Part shown: positions 35,111 through 47,381 of the stretch, piece after piece
Layout of the letters: the number at the start of each line of letters is the position of its first letter
How positions within the stretch are numbered: position 1 is the stretch's first letter
From: Pohlia nutans
Taxonomy: Eukaryota > Streptophyta > Bryopsida > Bryales > Mniaceae
Assembly: GCA_022496805.1 (NCBI GenBank)
Contig: CM040087.1
Location: 34,248,253 to 34,312,252, forward strand
Direction: 5' to 3'
Length of the DNA stretch: 64,000 bases
Program-made: the position numbers and the translations under genes
The notes under the pieces: generated by a model
What the model was told of the DNA's origin: nothing
Seen by the model: only the letters and a program-made list of their open reading frames with translations
Database searches by the model: none

Positions 35111-35917
35111 TTAACCCTTTAGTGCCCAGGTAACCACTCACTGGTCACTAGATCACTAGAAAATGAAATGTTGGAAAATCTGTGAACCATCTCAATCCGA
35201 TGTCTGAAGTTCAGATGTGTAACTTTTGATTTTGCAGATGATGCAAAAAGAAATTTTAAAATCTGACTTTCTTAGCTATCCAAATACCTATGTACAAAAC
35301 ACCAAAATATTGCAAATACTTTTAAACACATCAAATACTTATAAATACAATACATGTACTATGTGGTATTTCTTGTGTTTGCAAGTTTGTTATCTTGTAT
35401 TTTTTTTTTGGATTTTGTTCTCTTATTCATGTTCCATTAGTGTATGTAGTCTGATCTTCACCAATGTACCCACTCCTTTCTTATTTGAACGTATAGATTT
35501 TGTCATGAACCGTACATGGGTAAGTCACTCTCACGTATAAAATTCACAATAATTACGTATAAGTCTGATCTTGACATGAAAGATTGGAATGAAGAGGTGT
35601 TCGCACAGGCCATTGTCGAACATCTTCACTTTTATTTTTGAAAATTTAACCCAAATTCTATTTAACCTTGAAGTCACACACCCCCCAAAATCTCATTTTT
35701 GAGTGTCCATTATATAGTTCAAAGACATACTATAATCTTCCAATCCAACGGTCCGATCTTACCAAGATTTAATTGATACTTGTTTCATTAAGCTATGTTT
35801 ACATTTATACAGTTGGATTCTATTAATAATATCTCTAATTTCAACAGAGAGATTTTTAAAATACATCACCCAAAAACTGTGGTTTCTCCAGAACCACCTT
35901 GGACACTAAAAGGTTAA
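35111..35917. mobile_element. TTAA-type element, 807 bp
   Basis: Edges TTAACCCTTTAGTGCCCAGG and CCTTGGACACTAAAAGGTTAA. Inverted termini match over CC(C/T)TTTAGTG(C/T)CCA. The interior frame 35226-35540 is AT-driven and shows no transposase motifs. Confidence 0.7.
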
Positions 35918-36132
35918 AACCATGAATGCTTGGTTCTTTAGGGGTTTATAGAATGACTCGTCTTTTTAGATCACCAATAATATTGTGTTTGAGTTTAGAT
36001 CATTGTAAACCTCTTTCAATGATGTGAATGTAGTTAACAGCTTTGCTCACTCTTTGATAGCAATTTTTCAAAAATGTCTATGTTATCAATTTTTGAAAAA
36101 TGTCATAGAGTCTATGTTATCAATGTAACTTA

Positions 36133-36540
36133 GAGCATCTCCAATCGGGACGCTACCAACTCAGGCCAACGGGCCTTAACGGGTTGGCACCAAATCGATG
36201 ACCCAATGGGCTCTCCATAACTCTCGTCACCCAAGCGGGACACGCTAAAGGAGGCCCGGTCTCGCCAAAATTTCCATTTATGCAGGGAGATAATCTTCTC
36301 TCGCTATAGAGAGTCAACGGCTGCAAATAACCAGGTCGTGTTGCCTTTTGGTGGGGCGTGGGACCGACCCATAGCCTCGGCCTCTTCTGCCAAAGCCACG
36401 ACATGAGCAGGGTTTGTTCCCGGGAGCTCTTAACTAGTGTGCATTGGGGCGGAGGCACGTCAATCAGCCTCGTCACTTAACAGAGACCTCGCCAAGGCCC
36501 TTTGCATGGAGCACTTGACGGGTTTGGATTGGGGATGCTC
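36133..36540. mobile_element. PIF/Harbinger-type (Tourist-like) MITE, 408 bp
   Basis: Termini GAGCATCTCCAATC and GATTGGGGATGCTC, flanked on both sides by TTA. A TTA target duplication and GAGCATCTCCAA-type ends are common in plant Tourist-like MITEs. The interior is GC-richer; its minus-strand frame of 107 codons has no transposase motif. Confidence 0.75.
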
Positions 36541-37182
36541 TTACACTGTATTCAGCTGTCAAATTGCTTCAAAGCTTATTCCTAGATCTACCAAGTACTC
36601 TTCCAATTGTTAATGGTATAATTTCACTCGAATCCTTGTGAGGTGTGCATGGAGGTTGTTCTTAGACTACCTTGACTCACAAAACTACTCATATTTGACA
36701 CAATTGTACCGTATTTGTGTGTGAAAAAAAATCCAAGGTTGTAAACATAAAAGATGCTATACATAATATACGTACAAAAAAATTCTACTCAAAATCAATT
36801 TTTGATTGACCATCTCAAATAATCTATACATTGTAATCAAGGTTGTTCCATTTACCATTTGTATGGTTTTGAGATATACTACCTATGTTATATATTACTC
36901 GAAACTTGTTGGTTTAGAGTACAATATTGAGGAATTTGGTTATTTCCAATAATATAAAGTTTCTATATTTAATTTGATTAATTTCATACCGAGTGAATAA
37001 TTCTTAAAAGTCCAAAAGGCAAAAGATAAGAGGCTTTAAATTTTTAATTGGACCATCAAATATTATACATTGCTCAAGTTTACCTCCGAAAGGAGGTACC
37101 AAAAGTAACATTTGTTATTCATTTCCTTCGGACATGGATAAACATTTGAAATGACATTGTGTAATTAAATGTAATAAACTAA

Positions 37183-37676
37183 GGGGCGGTTTACACTATG
37201 GACCAAGAGCCATGACCAAGAAAATTAAATCATTTTCATGGTCATGGCTCTTGGTCAAGAGCCGTGACCATGAAAAATCAAAAATGCAATTTTAAATAAC
37301 TTGGTCACTCTTTGTAGTGTAAAGTGGATTTAGACCGGGACAAGTTTAAGCTCATTATTCTCTCTTTTATCCTCCCCTTTTTCCTCCTTTCTCTTTAAAT
37401 AATTGAACACTAGCCAATCAATGATTTTTGAGCCCCATGGTCTCCTAGATTATAGTTGAGTCGAGGCATTTGCTTCGACTCAACTATAATCAAGGAGACC
37501 ATGAAAACATTATCCATTTGGGAAATTTTAGCATTTTTGGGGACCTCAAAGTTAGTGGTCATTCTCCTTTTTTCAAGGTAGTGTAAAGCCAAATGGGACC
37601 AAGAGCTCTTTTTGGGCCAATCACAGATTTTAGAATTCCATGGTCATGGCTCTTGGTCCATAGTGTAAACCGCCCC
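37183..37676. mobile_element. PIF/Harbinger-type MITE, 494 bp, 36-bp perfect TIR
   Basis: Both ends carry the same inverted 36 bp starting GGGGCGGTTTACACTATGGA, flanked by TAA on each side. Just inside the left end the same sequence recurs in inverse orientation (CATGGTCATGGCTCTTGGTC at about 37237), forming a local hairpin. Near-identity of the ends suggests a comparatively recent insertion. Confidence 0.85.
37435..37503. repeat. Hairpin nested in the MITE
   Basis: CATGGTCTCCTAGATTATAG pairs with its complement ending GGAGACCATG; the loop is around GAGGCATTTGCTTC. Stem of about 30 bp with few mismatches. Confidence 0.75.
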
Positions 37677-37840
37677 TAATGACGATTGGCAAGATGAGAG
37701 TATGATTTGTTCTGTAAAGATTATTCTCCAAATGTGCTACTCTATATTTTATTTCTTGACATATAAAATTTATTTTTGCACTACAAAATACCAAATATTG
37801 AAAGACTCCAAATTTTATGATAACGAAATAAGTATAGCAA

Positions 37841-37984
37841 ATAGATAGAAACTCCGGTCCCTTTTTAGCAAGGGGCCAGCGTGAATAAAGTGTTTGTTCG
37901 TAATGTCAATGACCCGGTGCCCACTGGGCAAGGGGACATTGGGAAAATACTACTCACCCCTTTCGGAGATGGACACTATAGTAA
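37841..37984 (-). repeat. SINE-B copy
   Basis: Starts with ATAGATAGAAACTCCGGTCC (complement of the (ATCT)n end) and runs to GGACACTATAGTAAC. It adjoins a different tRNA-like repeat (next entry). Confidence 0.55.
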
Positions 37985-38210
37985 CACACTATGCTTGTTC
38001 CTACCTAGCCACTAGTGCCTTGAAGATACCGAACATTGTATCCCCCCAAAGTGCTTTGAGGTACCCATACAACAAGGTCCAAGGACCCCCTACCATAGTT
38101 GGGGTGGACTATGGTGGTGAGCACCACGCCAACATGGGGAATAGAACCCACAACCTCCTCATTGGGGGCCATGAGCCCAAATCACCGAGCCAAGGCATGT
38201 GGTGCCTATA
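37985..38210 (-). repeat. tRNA-derived SINE-C
   Basis: On the minus strand the first 60 bases contain TGGCTCGGTGATTTGG (A-box-like) and GGTTCTATTCCCC (B-box-like) at tRNA spacing, followed by an unrelated body. This is the layout of a tRNA-headed SINE. Only one copy is seen in the window. Confidence 0.5.
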
Positions 38211-39536
38211 AGTATAGCATGTCATACTTTAGTTTAGATTTTTTCCATTAATGTTAAATAAAATTTAATGAAGAATATGATATTGGTTCTAAATATACGA
38301 TTTTCTATAAGGAAAAAGTTTCAAGTCTTGACTCCTCACAAACTAAAAAAAGGTCAAAATGTCATTATACAAAAGTGTAATCCTATCATAAAATTGCCAA
38401 TGGCATATTGATTTCTTACAATAAGAACATATAACAACAATAACAATAATTGTAACTATGAATATTTACAATACTTAAAAAGCAATATTCATTTTTTTGA
38501 CAAGTCCTCTTGCCTTCATTTCAATATGCCATATTATTGGCTATCCATTTTGACAAATTCATTTATTTTTGCAATTAATTTCACAATTTAAAATAAATTA
38601 AAATTTCTACATGTATTTTTTATTTAAAAAATGTAAACATGAAATATTAAGACAATGTTAAATTTTCAACAACGACGAAAACTGAATTAATTTTAAGCAT
38701 TAAGTATAAAATACTTCAAGATTGATCACATAGAATTAAAATGTCATTTCTTCCAAATACACCAATATAATCCACATAAATTTTGATGAAAATTTCTAAC
38801 AAAAATTCACCATAAGTATAAAAGGTTATTATGAATACAAATGTAAGCATTTTGATTGAATAAATACATGAACAATTACTATTTCTTTAAATGAAAAAAC
38901 ATCATTTTTTAAAAGTACAAAAGACTTACCTAATCAATTGTCAACACTTGTTTGCCATCTCTAATCATCCTCCTCTAACCTCTAAAATTGGAAGCCAATC
39001 TATGTCATACAATCCAATTCCAAATAATGATATTTGCATCATAGCATTTGATGTTTTCAAATTTAAGCAGTTGTATAAAGGAACTCATGATCATATTCTC
39101 AAGTAAAAAGCTTCTTTTACAATTGGATGTGTTAAGATATATAACAAACACTTTTTGCTATGATAATATAAGACAAGGAAAATTAGTTGAATTCACCTAC
39201 ACTAACAACATATTCTCACCATAAAACAATTAGCAACTAAATATTAAAATATCAACTACTAATTAATAGTATCATTCAACAAGGATGGCCACTCATAGTC
39301 ATCACGGCTAGAGCTAGAGGAACTACACACACTCCCTTAATAAAACAACTCGAAACAAAATTCAATCTTTGTGAAAACACACATTCAAAGAAATAAACAC
39401 TATTTCTATACACTATGCCAAATCAATACTTCTACATAAAAGATAAATAGAAAACAAACAACCAATACCAATTGAATAGGAAAATTGCAAAATTAAAGGG
39501 GGGTAGTGGTGAAGACTACTATTTATTCTTTTTGAT
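38211..39536. other. AT-rich spacer, no feature recognised
   Basis: No coding signature or repeat pairing was found. Confidence 0.5.
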
Positions 39537-39742
39537 TGCTAGCTCAGTACAAGCACTTGGCTCATGGGTAAGATAGGGCCAATTGGTTGGTACAAATTTC
39601 CTACTATGGTAACTCACTAGTAGCACCAAGTCATGTATATCACACCACTGCTCAAACGAATTCAACGTGAATCGAACCGAGACCATACAAATGAGATGCA
39701 TCGCCCTTCACCAATCAACCAAAGAACTCATAACTTGGCAAT
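39537..39742 (-). repeat. SINE-A copy
   Basis: Homologous to 1-205 in the same orientation (shared TGTATATCACACCACTGCTCA and the GCCCTTCACCAA stretch). The B-box region is degenerate (GTGAATCGAACCGAGACC). It lies head to head with SINE-B at 39828-39962. Confidence 0.6.
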
Positions 39743-39827
39743 ATTACTAAATACAAAACATACCTTATACTCAAAAAAATTCCCAATCATCAGTCTATGG
39801 TTACTTTTATTGCGTTATTTGTTACTA

Positions 39828-39962
39828 AAGTGTTCATTCTTGGCAGGGGAGAGTAGTTTTGTCCCAATGGCCCTTTGTCCGGTAAGCACTGGGTCATTGA
39901 CATTACAAACAGACACGGGACTCAAAAGAGGACCGGAGTTTCTATCTATCTATGTATCTATA
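39828..39962 (+). repeat. SINE-B copy
   Basis: Homologous to 293-434, ending in TCTATCTATCTATGTATCTA. It keeps the same order and spacing to SINE-A as the copy at the start of the window. Confidence 0.6.
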
Positions 39963-40179
39963 AAAGAAATTTGTGTGCCACACTTCTAAGTGTTTGCAAT
40001 ATGCTCATTGAACCATCTTATTGTACTTTGCTTGAGTTCACGACCTCCATATGCAAAAATTTGGGTAGATTTTATGCTTGTAATGAACCTCTCATGTACA
40101 CACTATGTACATTTGAGCCATGCTAATATCTAATTTAATATCTATTTTTGAGGCTAGCATCTACTTCTGTTCAAAGGGT

Positions 40180-40198
40180 TATTACGTTTAGGGGTTAA
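40180..40198. repeat. Solo right end of TTAA-type element
   Basis: TTACGTTTAGGGGTTAA matches the right terminus of the element at 46795-47381 (GACGTTTAGGGGTTAA). No partner left end was found. Confidence 0.4.
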
Positions 40199-40244
40199 TC
40201 CTTCTGGTTTATATTCTCAAGCATGTTTTTTCTGTCTTTTCCAG

Positions 40245-41526
40245 GGTGAAATCAATTCGTCTGGCCACACTCAATGGGGCTAGATTTGGAGTTGTAGAAC
40301 AATCATTTCTTGAAACTGGTATAGTTTTTTCTGTCGTTCGGTCTGGCTGAAGCAGTGATGAAATTTGCAGGTTTTTTGTAATGAGAGCTAGAGTCTTGAG
40401 GAACTTTTTTTGTTTGTAATTACAACCATTCTCTTAAGGTTACAAATACGAGGCTTGTGGCATAGCTGATGATGCCATGTGAGGTTTTATATTACCTTGA
40501 ACGCTAAGAGTGTCATTGTACTATTATTTCAGGTTCTTGCTAACTACCACGCCACCATAACATATATACATGACCCACAAACAAATCTATCTTCCCATCG
40601 CAATAGAGTAGGTTCATTAGTCCCAGGTTTCTAGAGTGTCTATTCTCGAAAGGGGGGAGTAGTTTTGTACCAATGGACCTTTGTCTGGTGGACACTAGCT
40701 CAGTGGTAAAACAAACAGATACTTTATTCATGCCGGCCCTTCAATAGGACCATAGTTTCTATCTATCTATCAAGTTCTCGAGTAGCACAAGCTTTCTCCA
40801 ATCCAAAAGAATTCTTAAGTCAACTCCAGGTGAGCTTTAGAGTGGACTTTGTATCAAAGTTAGTTTTTCTAGTCTTTCTTCAATTGGAACTAAATGCATC
40901 CATATTGCAGCTGCATGTGAAGGTATATTCCAAATATGATTTTGTATTGGGTTAATGATGTGTTTGAAATGTGAACATAATGGCCAGTAAAAGTAGTAAG
41001 GATGAAAACCCTAAATGACTCTGATTTGTTGCTGGTGTTACAGAAGGAAAACTATCTTGTAACATATAGACCAAACAGAAGACGGGCATATGTTGTGATA
41101 AAGAAAACCGCCTCCTCGGACGATGTAGTTCGAGCTACCTTTCAGGTGATATGTACTTCTTGACATGCACATCGATTCGATTGAGTGTGTTTCTGTATTG
41201 TACTCTTTAGTAGAATGAAGACCTTCCATCAGTCACAGATGCCTTCCAAGGTGAGTTTTTGTAGTCTTGCTTCCAGTATGGTTTTGAGTCCAATTTTGGG
41301 CTACAAAGATAAGTAGAAGAGATGTGCTTCAAGCAGTTTAGGGTTTCTCTTTATTCAATTCGGAAATGCTTTCTTCTGAATGGACTTGCAGGCACACGTG
41401 ATGCTGCACATGTTGCGGGGATCAGAGGGCACACTCACAAGAAGCAACGTAGAGGCTGCTGTTGCTGAGAGCTCCAAACGCACTCATGCTTTGAACGATG
41501 ATTTCAAACAACAGGCGCACTCTAAG
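40245..41526 (+). pseudogene. 3' part of a RUS/DUF647 family gene (fragment)
   Basis: Four exons can be read: 40245-40318 (VKSIRLATLNGARFGVVEQS), about 40775-40829 (SRVAQAFSNPKEFLSQLQ), 41044-41145 (ENYLVTYRPNRRRAYVVIKK, then TASSDDVVRATFQ) and 41392-41526 (AHVMLHMLRGSEGTLTRSNV). The order and content match the C-terminal part of ROOT UVB SENSITIVE proteins: a (S/A)(I/V)xLxTLNxxR segment, then a YLVxY...VVxK module, then an AHVxLHML helix. The usual membrane-spanning DUF647 N-terminal exons and the final Trp-rich C-terminal segment are not seen nearby. The second exon abuts a SINE-B insertion that removed its normal acceptor. I call a fragment or pseudogene; an intact gene with very long introns is the alternative. 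Confidence 0.6.
40634..40772 (+). repeat. SINE-B copy at a RUS exon border
   Basis: Starts GAGTGTCTATTCTCGAAAGG and ends TTCTATCTATCTATC just before the second RUS exon. It contains TAGCTCAGTGGTA, the best A-box match of the family. An AG at 40754-40755 inside it could act as an acceptor that keeps the RUS frame. Confidence 0.65.
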
Positions 41527-41684
41527 GTACACCAATTATTTATGATGATCAGGAGCTTGCTTTCTTTTCTAAATTCTTGCAATTGTCTGACGGTCTTCAA
41601 TGTGCACACAGTATTGGTTATGTTGCAATTAACCAAGGCTTTCTCCAAACTCAGCGATCGCCGTGATCATCGCCCCTTTCAGCT

Positions 41685-41816
41685 ATGGTGCTAATCAAGC
41701 GAGATGCCGCTCTTCCCCACCAGCTCCCGGAGCTTCAAACGACCCCCCGCATTCTTCAAAGCGAGCTCAAGACTCATCGCGACAGAGCGCTCCTGCTGCA
41801 TGCATCATCAGGTTAG
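41685..41816 (+). CDS. Possible small ORF or first exon
   Basis: A locally GC-rich 43-codon frame starting MVLIKRDAALPHQLPELQTT, ending at TAG, with a potential donor (TCAG|GTTAGG) just before the stop. No family is recognised. It may be a 5' exon of an unseen gene or chance. Confidence 0.2.
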   Translation: MVLIKRDAALPHQLPELQTTPRILQSELKTHRDRALLLHASSG

Positions 41817-43455
41817 GGTTTCATTCGGATTTAGAATAATTGTTTTATTTTTGATTTAGTAACTGCTCCCTCTTAATTCCAAAGCTGCTGGATTGAATTC
41901 CTTTCGAGATCTAAACAGATTTTGAGTTTTTACTCAATTAGGTCACAAATCAAGGCTTCGTGAGTAGAGGATATACAGTAGAGATGGCTGATGATTATAC
42001 GTTTCTCCCCTGTTTCTACGATTTTGTTTTTACTAAATTAAGAGACACATCAATCAAGTCGCAGATTGTGAGTCATAGATATAGTGATGGCTGATGACCA
42101 TTTCTTCAACAAATTATCTTCATAGTCCCTAAACTCTTGTCTTGTAACTCTGCGTTTTTTCTTGGAACTTTGATTTTTTTCAATTATTAGCTGCTCTCTT
42201 GATTCTGAAGCTGTTGTTGGGAGTTGAATTGAACTCCTTTTCTTGCGACGCAGAGATTGAAACACATTGAGTAGTGCTGGTGTTGTGCTTGTTGGAGACA
42301 ATGGGCATCACCCAGTGACACAATCTGTGATTTTGGTTGAAGCCTTGATATGTGTCAAAACTTAATAAAAGCTCTTTAATATCTTCACATTCTTGTCCTG
42401 TAACTCACTTTCTTCTTGAAGTTATCAGTTACCTATTTTAAAACTTAAACTTGAAGCTCAATCCCCCTTTCAGAGTTTCCGTGAACTCCAAATTGTTACT
42501 AATTACAATAGTAACAAGTTCAGATGACTCCTGTTGTACAATGTAAGAGTGACCGCGGATCTATTTTAATATTGTGTTATCTGGTGAATTTGTTCCTTGT
42601 AGGAGGCATGCTCCCTACTTTTTACTGCACCCTTGCTTGTACTCGCACCTTTGGCGATCATTACTCTGGAGGTCTCCTCTAGATCAGCCTTCAGGTAAGG
42701 TTACCTGTACCATAGAATGATATAACATTGAGATTGCTTTATTAGCCTAGAGCATGATCCTGAATCACAAGGTCTACAGCAACCAGACGACTTCGTATAA
42801 ATCGGTCAAGTCGGTGCAGATCAGATGGATCTAAGGTGCACGAGTCTTGCAACGCATATCGGGCAGAAAATTCACATTGACTTCTGTATATAATTGCAAC
42901 AATCAGAGTCATTGTCAGCAAGCGTAGTCGTATGTCAATCACCGGAAGTTACGCACCGGTAGGCTGCTCGTGAGGTCTGGGGATTGAATCCCTCCACGGC
43001 CTAGTGAACTCGCAATTAGTACTGCGCTTAATCCGGAGGTGGCGCACCGGGACCGTACTCCGTAAAGGACAGTCCATTTTGCAGATCTGTGTCTGTCCTT
43101 GACTCATCTTTTTAACTTGTAACTTCACCGACTTGTATAAATCACTGTTTTGCTGCATGCATTTCGACGGAGTGTATCTTCAGGATAGTTTATGTTGCTA
43201 GTTTTCTATCCTATGTCATGCTGATGAAGATTTCAGCGTTGTAAACTGTGCATATGTTGCGATTGTTAGAACAGTTAACTCAATCTATTCTATAGATGAG
43301 TCAAATTCAGTGTCGATGGTTTTGAATACCGTGAGCCACAGTATATAGTGATTTTGGTGTAATCCAAATAGAATGTATAAAAACTTTTAGTGTAAATATA
43401 ACATAATTTTATGAGTTGATTTTTTCAAGAGCACTTTTGTTTCATTTTGAACTAA
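41817..43455. other. Spacer with duplicated and tRNA-like segments
   Basis: Two diverged direct copies of a segment around GTAGAGATGGCTGATGA occur near 41980 and 42085. Around 42950-43040 there is a T-arm-like GTCTGGGGATTGAATCCC, perhaps a degenerate SINE head. No gene is supported, including the minus-strand frame at 42050-42301. Confidence 0.4.
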
Positions 43456-43578
43456 GAGATAGATAGATATGAACTCCAGTCCTCTTTCGAGGCCGGCGTG
43501 AATAAAGTGTCTGTTCGTCTTGACAATGAGCCAGTGCCCACTGGACAAAGGGCCATTGGTACAAGACTACTCACCCTT
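43456..43578 (-). repeat. SINE-B copy
   Basis: Starts AGATAGATAGATATGAACTC and continues with the CGGCGTGAATAAAGTGTCTG segment typical of the family. A solo copy with no SINE-A neighbour. Confidence 0.6.
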
Positions 43579-43770
43579 TGAACTAAGATCTTAAATTTTT
43601 TTGGTGGACATGTGGCATGAAATGAGGCATACAATTTGCACAAATCATCCTCATTCTAATTGGAGCACACATGCATAAAACTATCTTGCCATAGAATATT
43701 GTAGTATTTTTTACTTGCAAAAAGTGCATAATGGATGAGTATAGATATTTGTCTAAACTTTCAATTGTTT

Positions 43771-44150
43771 TTAATCCCTAAACGTACCAGGGTGTCCCTG
43801 GAATTGACAATTTCAGAAAAATCAGCATAAAGTACTATCTAGAAGAATATTTTGGAATTGATATACAAATGAAAGTTCTAGATTTCGAATTTTAGATTCC
43901 ATCCGTACGGTTTGATTCACTATTACTATCACCAATATTTAATTATAAAATTTGAAAGTTAAAATTAAAAATTCCTTCTAAATTAAATTACAAACAAAAT
44001 TTTAATATTTTTTGAGTAAAATTTGTTGGAATGAATTTGCAATGAGATACTCTTAAACATAGTGATTTTTTGAAATTTTTGTGTTTCTTAAATTTATGAC
44101 CTCATTTTCGCAAAGCCACTTTTACACTGTAGTCACTGCAATTTTGGCTT
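43771..44150. mobile_element. Truncated TTAA-type element (left end)
   Basis: TTAATCCCTAAACGTACCAG begins a segment that is the inverted equivalent of the right half of 46795-47381 (shared TTTTAGATTCCATCCGTACG). The right end is missing. Confidence 0.65.
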
Positions 44151-46794
44151 GGTCAACAACTTGACATACTTCTACATTTGTTGTTTTAGAAAAATATATA
44201 ATCAAGTATCATTAAATCCAATTGTTAAATAAGACAACAATTTGGTGAAGAATCTCCAAAAACTTGGATGATTGTCATCTAAGCATTGATGAGAACGTGA
44301 GAAGGATTTGAATGTGTTAACCCTCATAGGAAGAAGATCCATATTGTCGGCAGCCCAAAGGCATCTTCAAATTTTGTAGCTATGCCCAGACGTTGGCGCT
44401 GGTACGTGGCAGATAGCCAACGTAGCCAACTAGCACCAGGGCCAACAATGACAATGTTGGCCAGTTATTGGGATTTTATTAATTTATTTTTATGTTTTTA
44501 AATTGCCTTAATTATTGCAATTTTTTTTCAAAGCACTTTATTTGAAAACATAGGAAGTTGGTTGCTTTGGCGCTACCCGATAGCAACTCCCCTTCTGCCT
44601 ATAATTCCTTTATTTGCTTATGCATTATTCCACAAGTTTTCAGATAAGGCACAACTTGAGAATCTAATCACACATTTTCGGTAGCTTTCCAAAGTACCGA
44701 TTCTTACTTATTTTGGTTGATAAAGAGTCTGCTTTTTTTTGTATTCATCTCTTATAACCAAGCCCATGGGTCTAGTTGTCCCTTTAAAAGTTAAGTGAGT
44801 CTATTATCAAATTATTATGAAAGAAGCGAATTCAAATTCTATAGGATGGTGGTAGTGATAGGGGCGATGGAGGTAGGAGTGATACTCATATTGAGGGATG
44901 AACGGTGTCATTTCAAAGATCATTAGTTCGCATATTCACCTTTTATGAGGTAGTGTCCCCCTTTGAGCCAAAACTATAGAAAGGATAGCCTTAAATCAAT
45001 TTTTGGATTTCAAATTAAAATTTAGAAACCGTGCTTTAAATGGTTTGATTCTAATTTTAGACACAATTATTTTGGAAATATGCACCAAACCATAAGGCAG
45101 TCTAAAAATTAAAGTTTTCTTTAAAACTGTCATAGACATTAAAGTCCCGCATTAAAGTGTTAACTCTTTATTGCCTATGGTATTATAGCAATCTTAGTCA
45201 CTATAATTTTGGGCAATTATTAGAAAGATTTTAAGGTCTTCAAAGCCTGGGGGGTGCATTCTACATTATGTTTGAGAATCAGAGATGTGCGTTCATGACC
45301 CCTTCAAAAAACCTTTTTGTATGCAAGAATTATATGTTTGAATACTTTTGTATACATAAATATTCCGTTTTAAATACATATTTAATGTAAGTACACCTGA
45401 ATATTTTTAGTTCTAAGTGTCAGAATACAACAATGTTCAAATTAATACTCCTTCTGTGCACTCACGTATACTTGTACATGTTTAGTGCAGTGCAGCCCCC
45501 AAGCTCCAAAAGGCCGCGAGTTGAACTAGCACCCTCATGCAAAGAAGCGAATATAAAAAGATTTTTTTGGGGGAATAATAAAATAAAATAATAAAATAAT
45601 AAAATAATAAAAAAAGTAAAATAACTTATAATTGAACCATTATTAAATTATTATTCTTTAAAGTTTTATTAAAAACATTAAAATTTAATAAATCCAGATC
45701 TAATTTGGCCAAATTTTGGCTACGTAGGATTTGATTTAAAAAATATTTTAAGATTTTTTCAATTTTTGAATGTTTTGAATATTTTTAAATTTTTTTTGCA
45801 TGGCATCTTTGACCAAATTTGCAGCCTTTTAGAGGCCTTAAAACTTTTGTAATGACTTGAATGAAGAATAAAAAAAATAGAAACAAAAAGTCAAAATTTA
45901 ATATCCAATCGTTCAATTGTGTTGTTAATTTGTGTGTTCATAACTCCATATTTTTTGAGAAGATCTAACAATTTACTTGGGACATTATAACATATACTAA
46001 GAAGTGTGTTTCTCACAATAGAAGCACAAATGTAGAAGGTGTATAATGCCCTATAGAAAGTAAGGTAACCCCAATTTTGACTTGTAAGAAAGTCTTTCAA
46101 ATTTTGACTTTTTTAGATATCTCATAATTATGATGAATACGTCAATGTACAAATTGTTGCATTTTCAAATATTTTCTATTTTTTATGTATTTGTTGGAAA
46201 CTACGTTGTATTCGTAAGTATTTTGAGGGTTGTAGATATCCAAATCAAGTGGGATTTTTGCAATGTGTGCATATGACAACGATGTTAAGACACCAGTATA
46301 AGAAAATGAGCTGAAAATGCATTAAATAAGCCCTAATTATGTTGAAATAAACCCCATTACTAAGATCATGTGAAAATGTAACTTCTCTTGTGTTATGAAC
46401 AACAATGCTAACGTAAAAATTGTGTTATTTTTGTTAGAGTAACTTACATTTCCACATCATCTTTATCAAGGCTTTTAAGTAGTGCAAACTTCAAAGATGA
46501 AGGCAAACAAATCTAATTGTGTTAAAACCCCAATTCCGCACCCTATCATTGACCTTCAAATGAGTGAAAGCATGGTAAGGTGAAGCAACAATGCAAGGTC
46601 AAAAAATATATTAAACTTTTAGTTTTTGTAAAAAAAAAATTGTTAATAAAATAAAAGACATGATGCTTAACAAAGTCTCACAAAGGAAATTGAAAAAAAA
46701 TCATCTTCAATAATTATTTATGTATGTTTTAGTGATGTTGAAGTAGTCTAAATTGAAAAAGCAATTTCGAACCAAATTGCAAAGTTACACATGT
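44151..46794. other. Spacer, no gene recognised
   Basis: Contains (AATAAA)n-type low complexity near 45580-45620 and small local inverted repeats around 44390-44465. No coding region is supported. Confidence 0.5.
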
Positions 46795-47381
46795 TTAACC
46801 CCTAAACGTCCCAGCATCCAGTTTCTGAACGCCGAATGGATTCCAGATCACACTACACTCACATTATTTTATGGATGAAATTCATTCAATTTAAAAAAAA
46901 ATACTTTATGAAGTTGTTGTCCTATCTAATGGGTGGATTTGGTGTTACTAGGGTACATATTTTTTTAGATTACAAATGTGGAAGTATGTCAAGCAATTGG
47001 CCGATGCAAAATTGCATTGACTTTAGTTCAAAAGTAGGCTTGCTAAAATGAGGCCATAAATTGAAATAACACAAAATTTTCAAAAAATCACCATCTCAAG
47101 AGTATCTCATTTTAAATCCATTCCAACAAATTTTACTCAAAAAATATCAATATTTTGTTTGTAGTCAAATGTACAAGGAATTTTTAACTATAACTTTGAA
47201 ATTTCATAATAAAATATCAGTGATGACATTGGTGAACCTAACCGTACGGATGGAATCTAAAATTCAATATCTACAACTTTCATTTGTATGATAATTCTAA
47301 AATATTCTTCTAAATAGTAATTTATAATGATTTATCTCAAACTGTCAATTTTGGGGATACCTTGGGACGTTTAGGGGTTAA
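46795..47381. mobile_element. TTAA-type element, 587 bp, well-kept ends
   Basis: Edges TTAACCCCTAAACGTCCCAG and TTGGGACGTTTAGGGGTTAA: the first 14 bp of the termini (CCCCTAAACGTCCC) are identical in inverse orientation. The interior is shared with 43771-44150, 29258-29774 and 58788-59350. Non-autonomous. Confidence 0.85.

Noticed and set aside
42050..42301. Minus-strand Lys/Arg-rich 83-codon frame
   Set aside because: It lies across diverged direct repeats; no splice context or family recognised.
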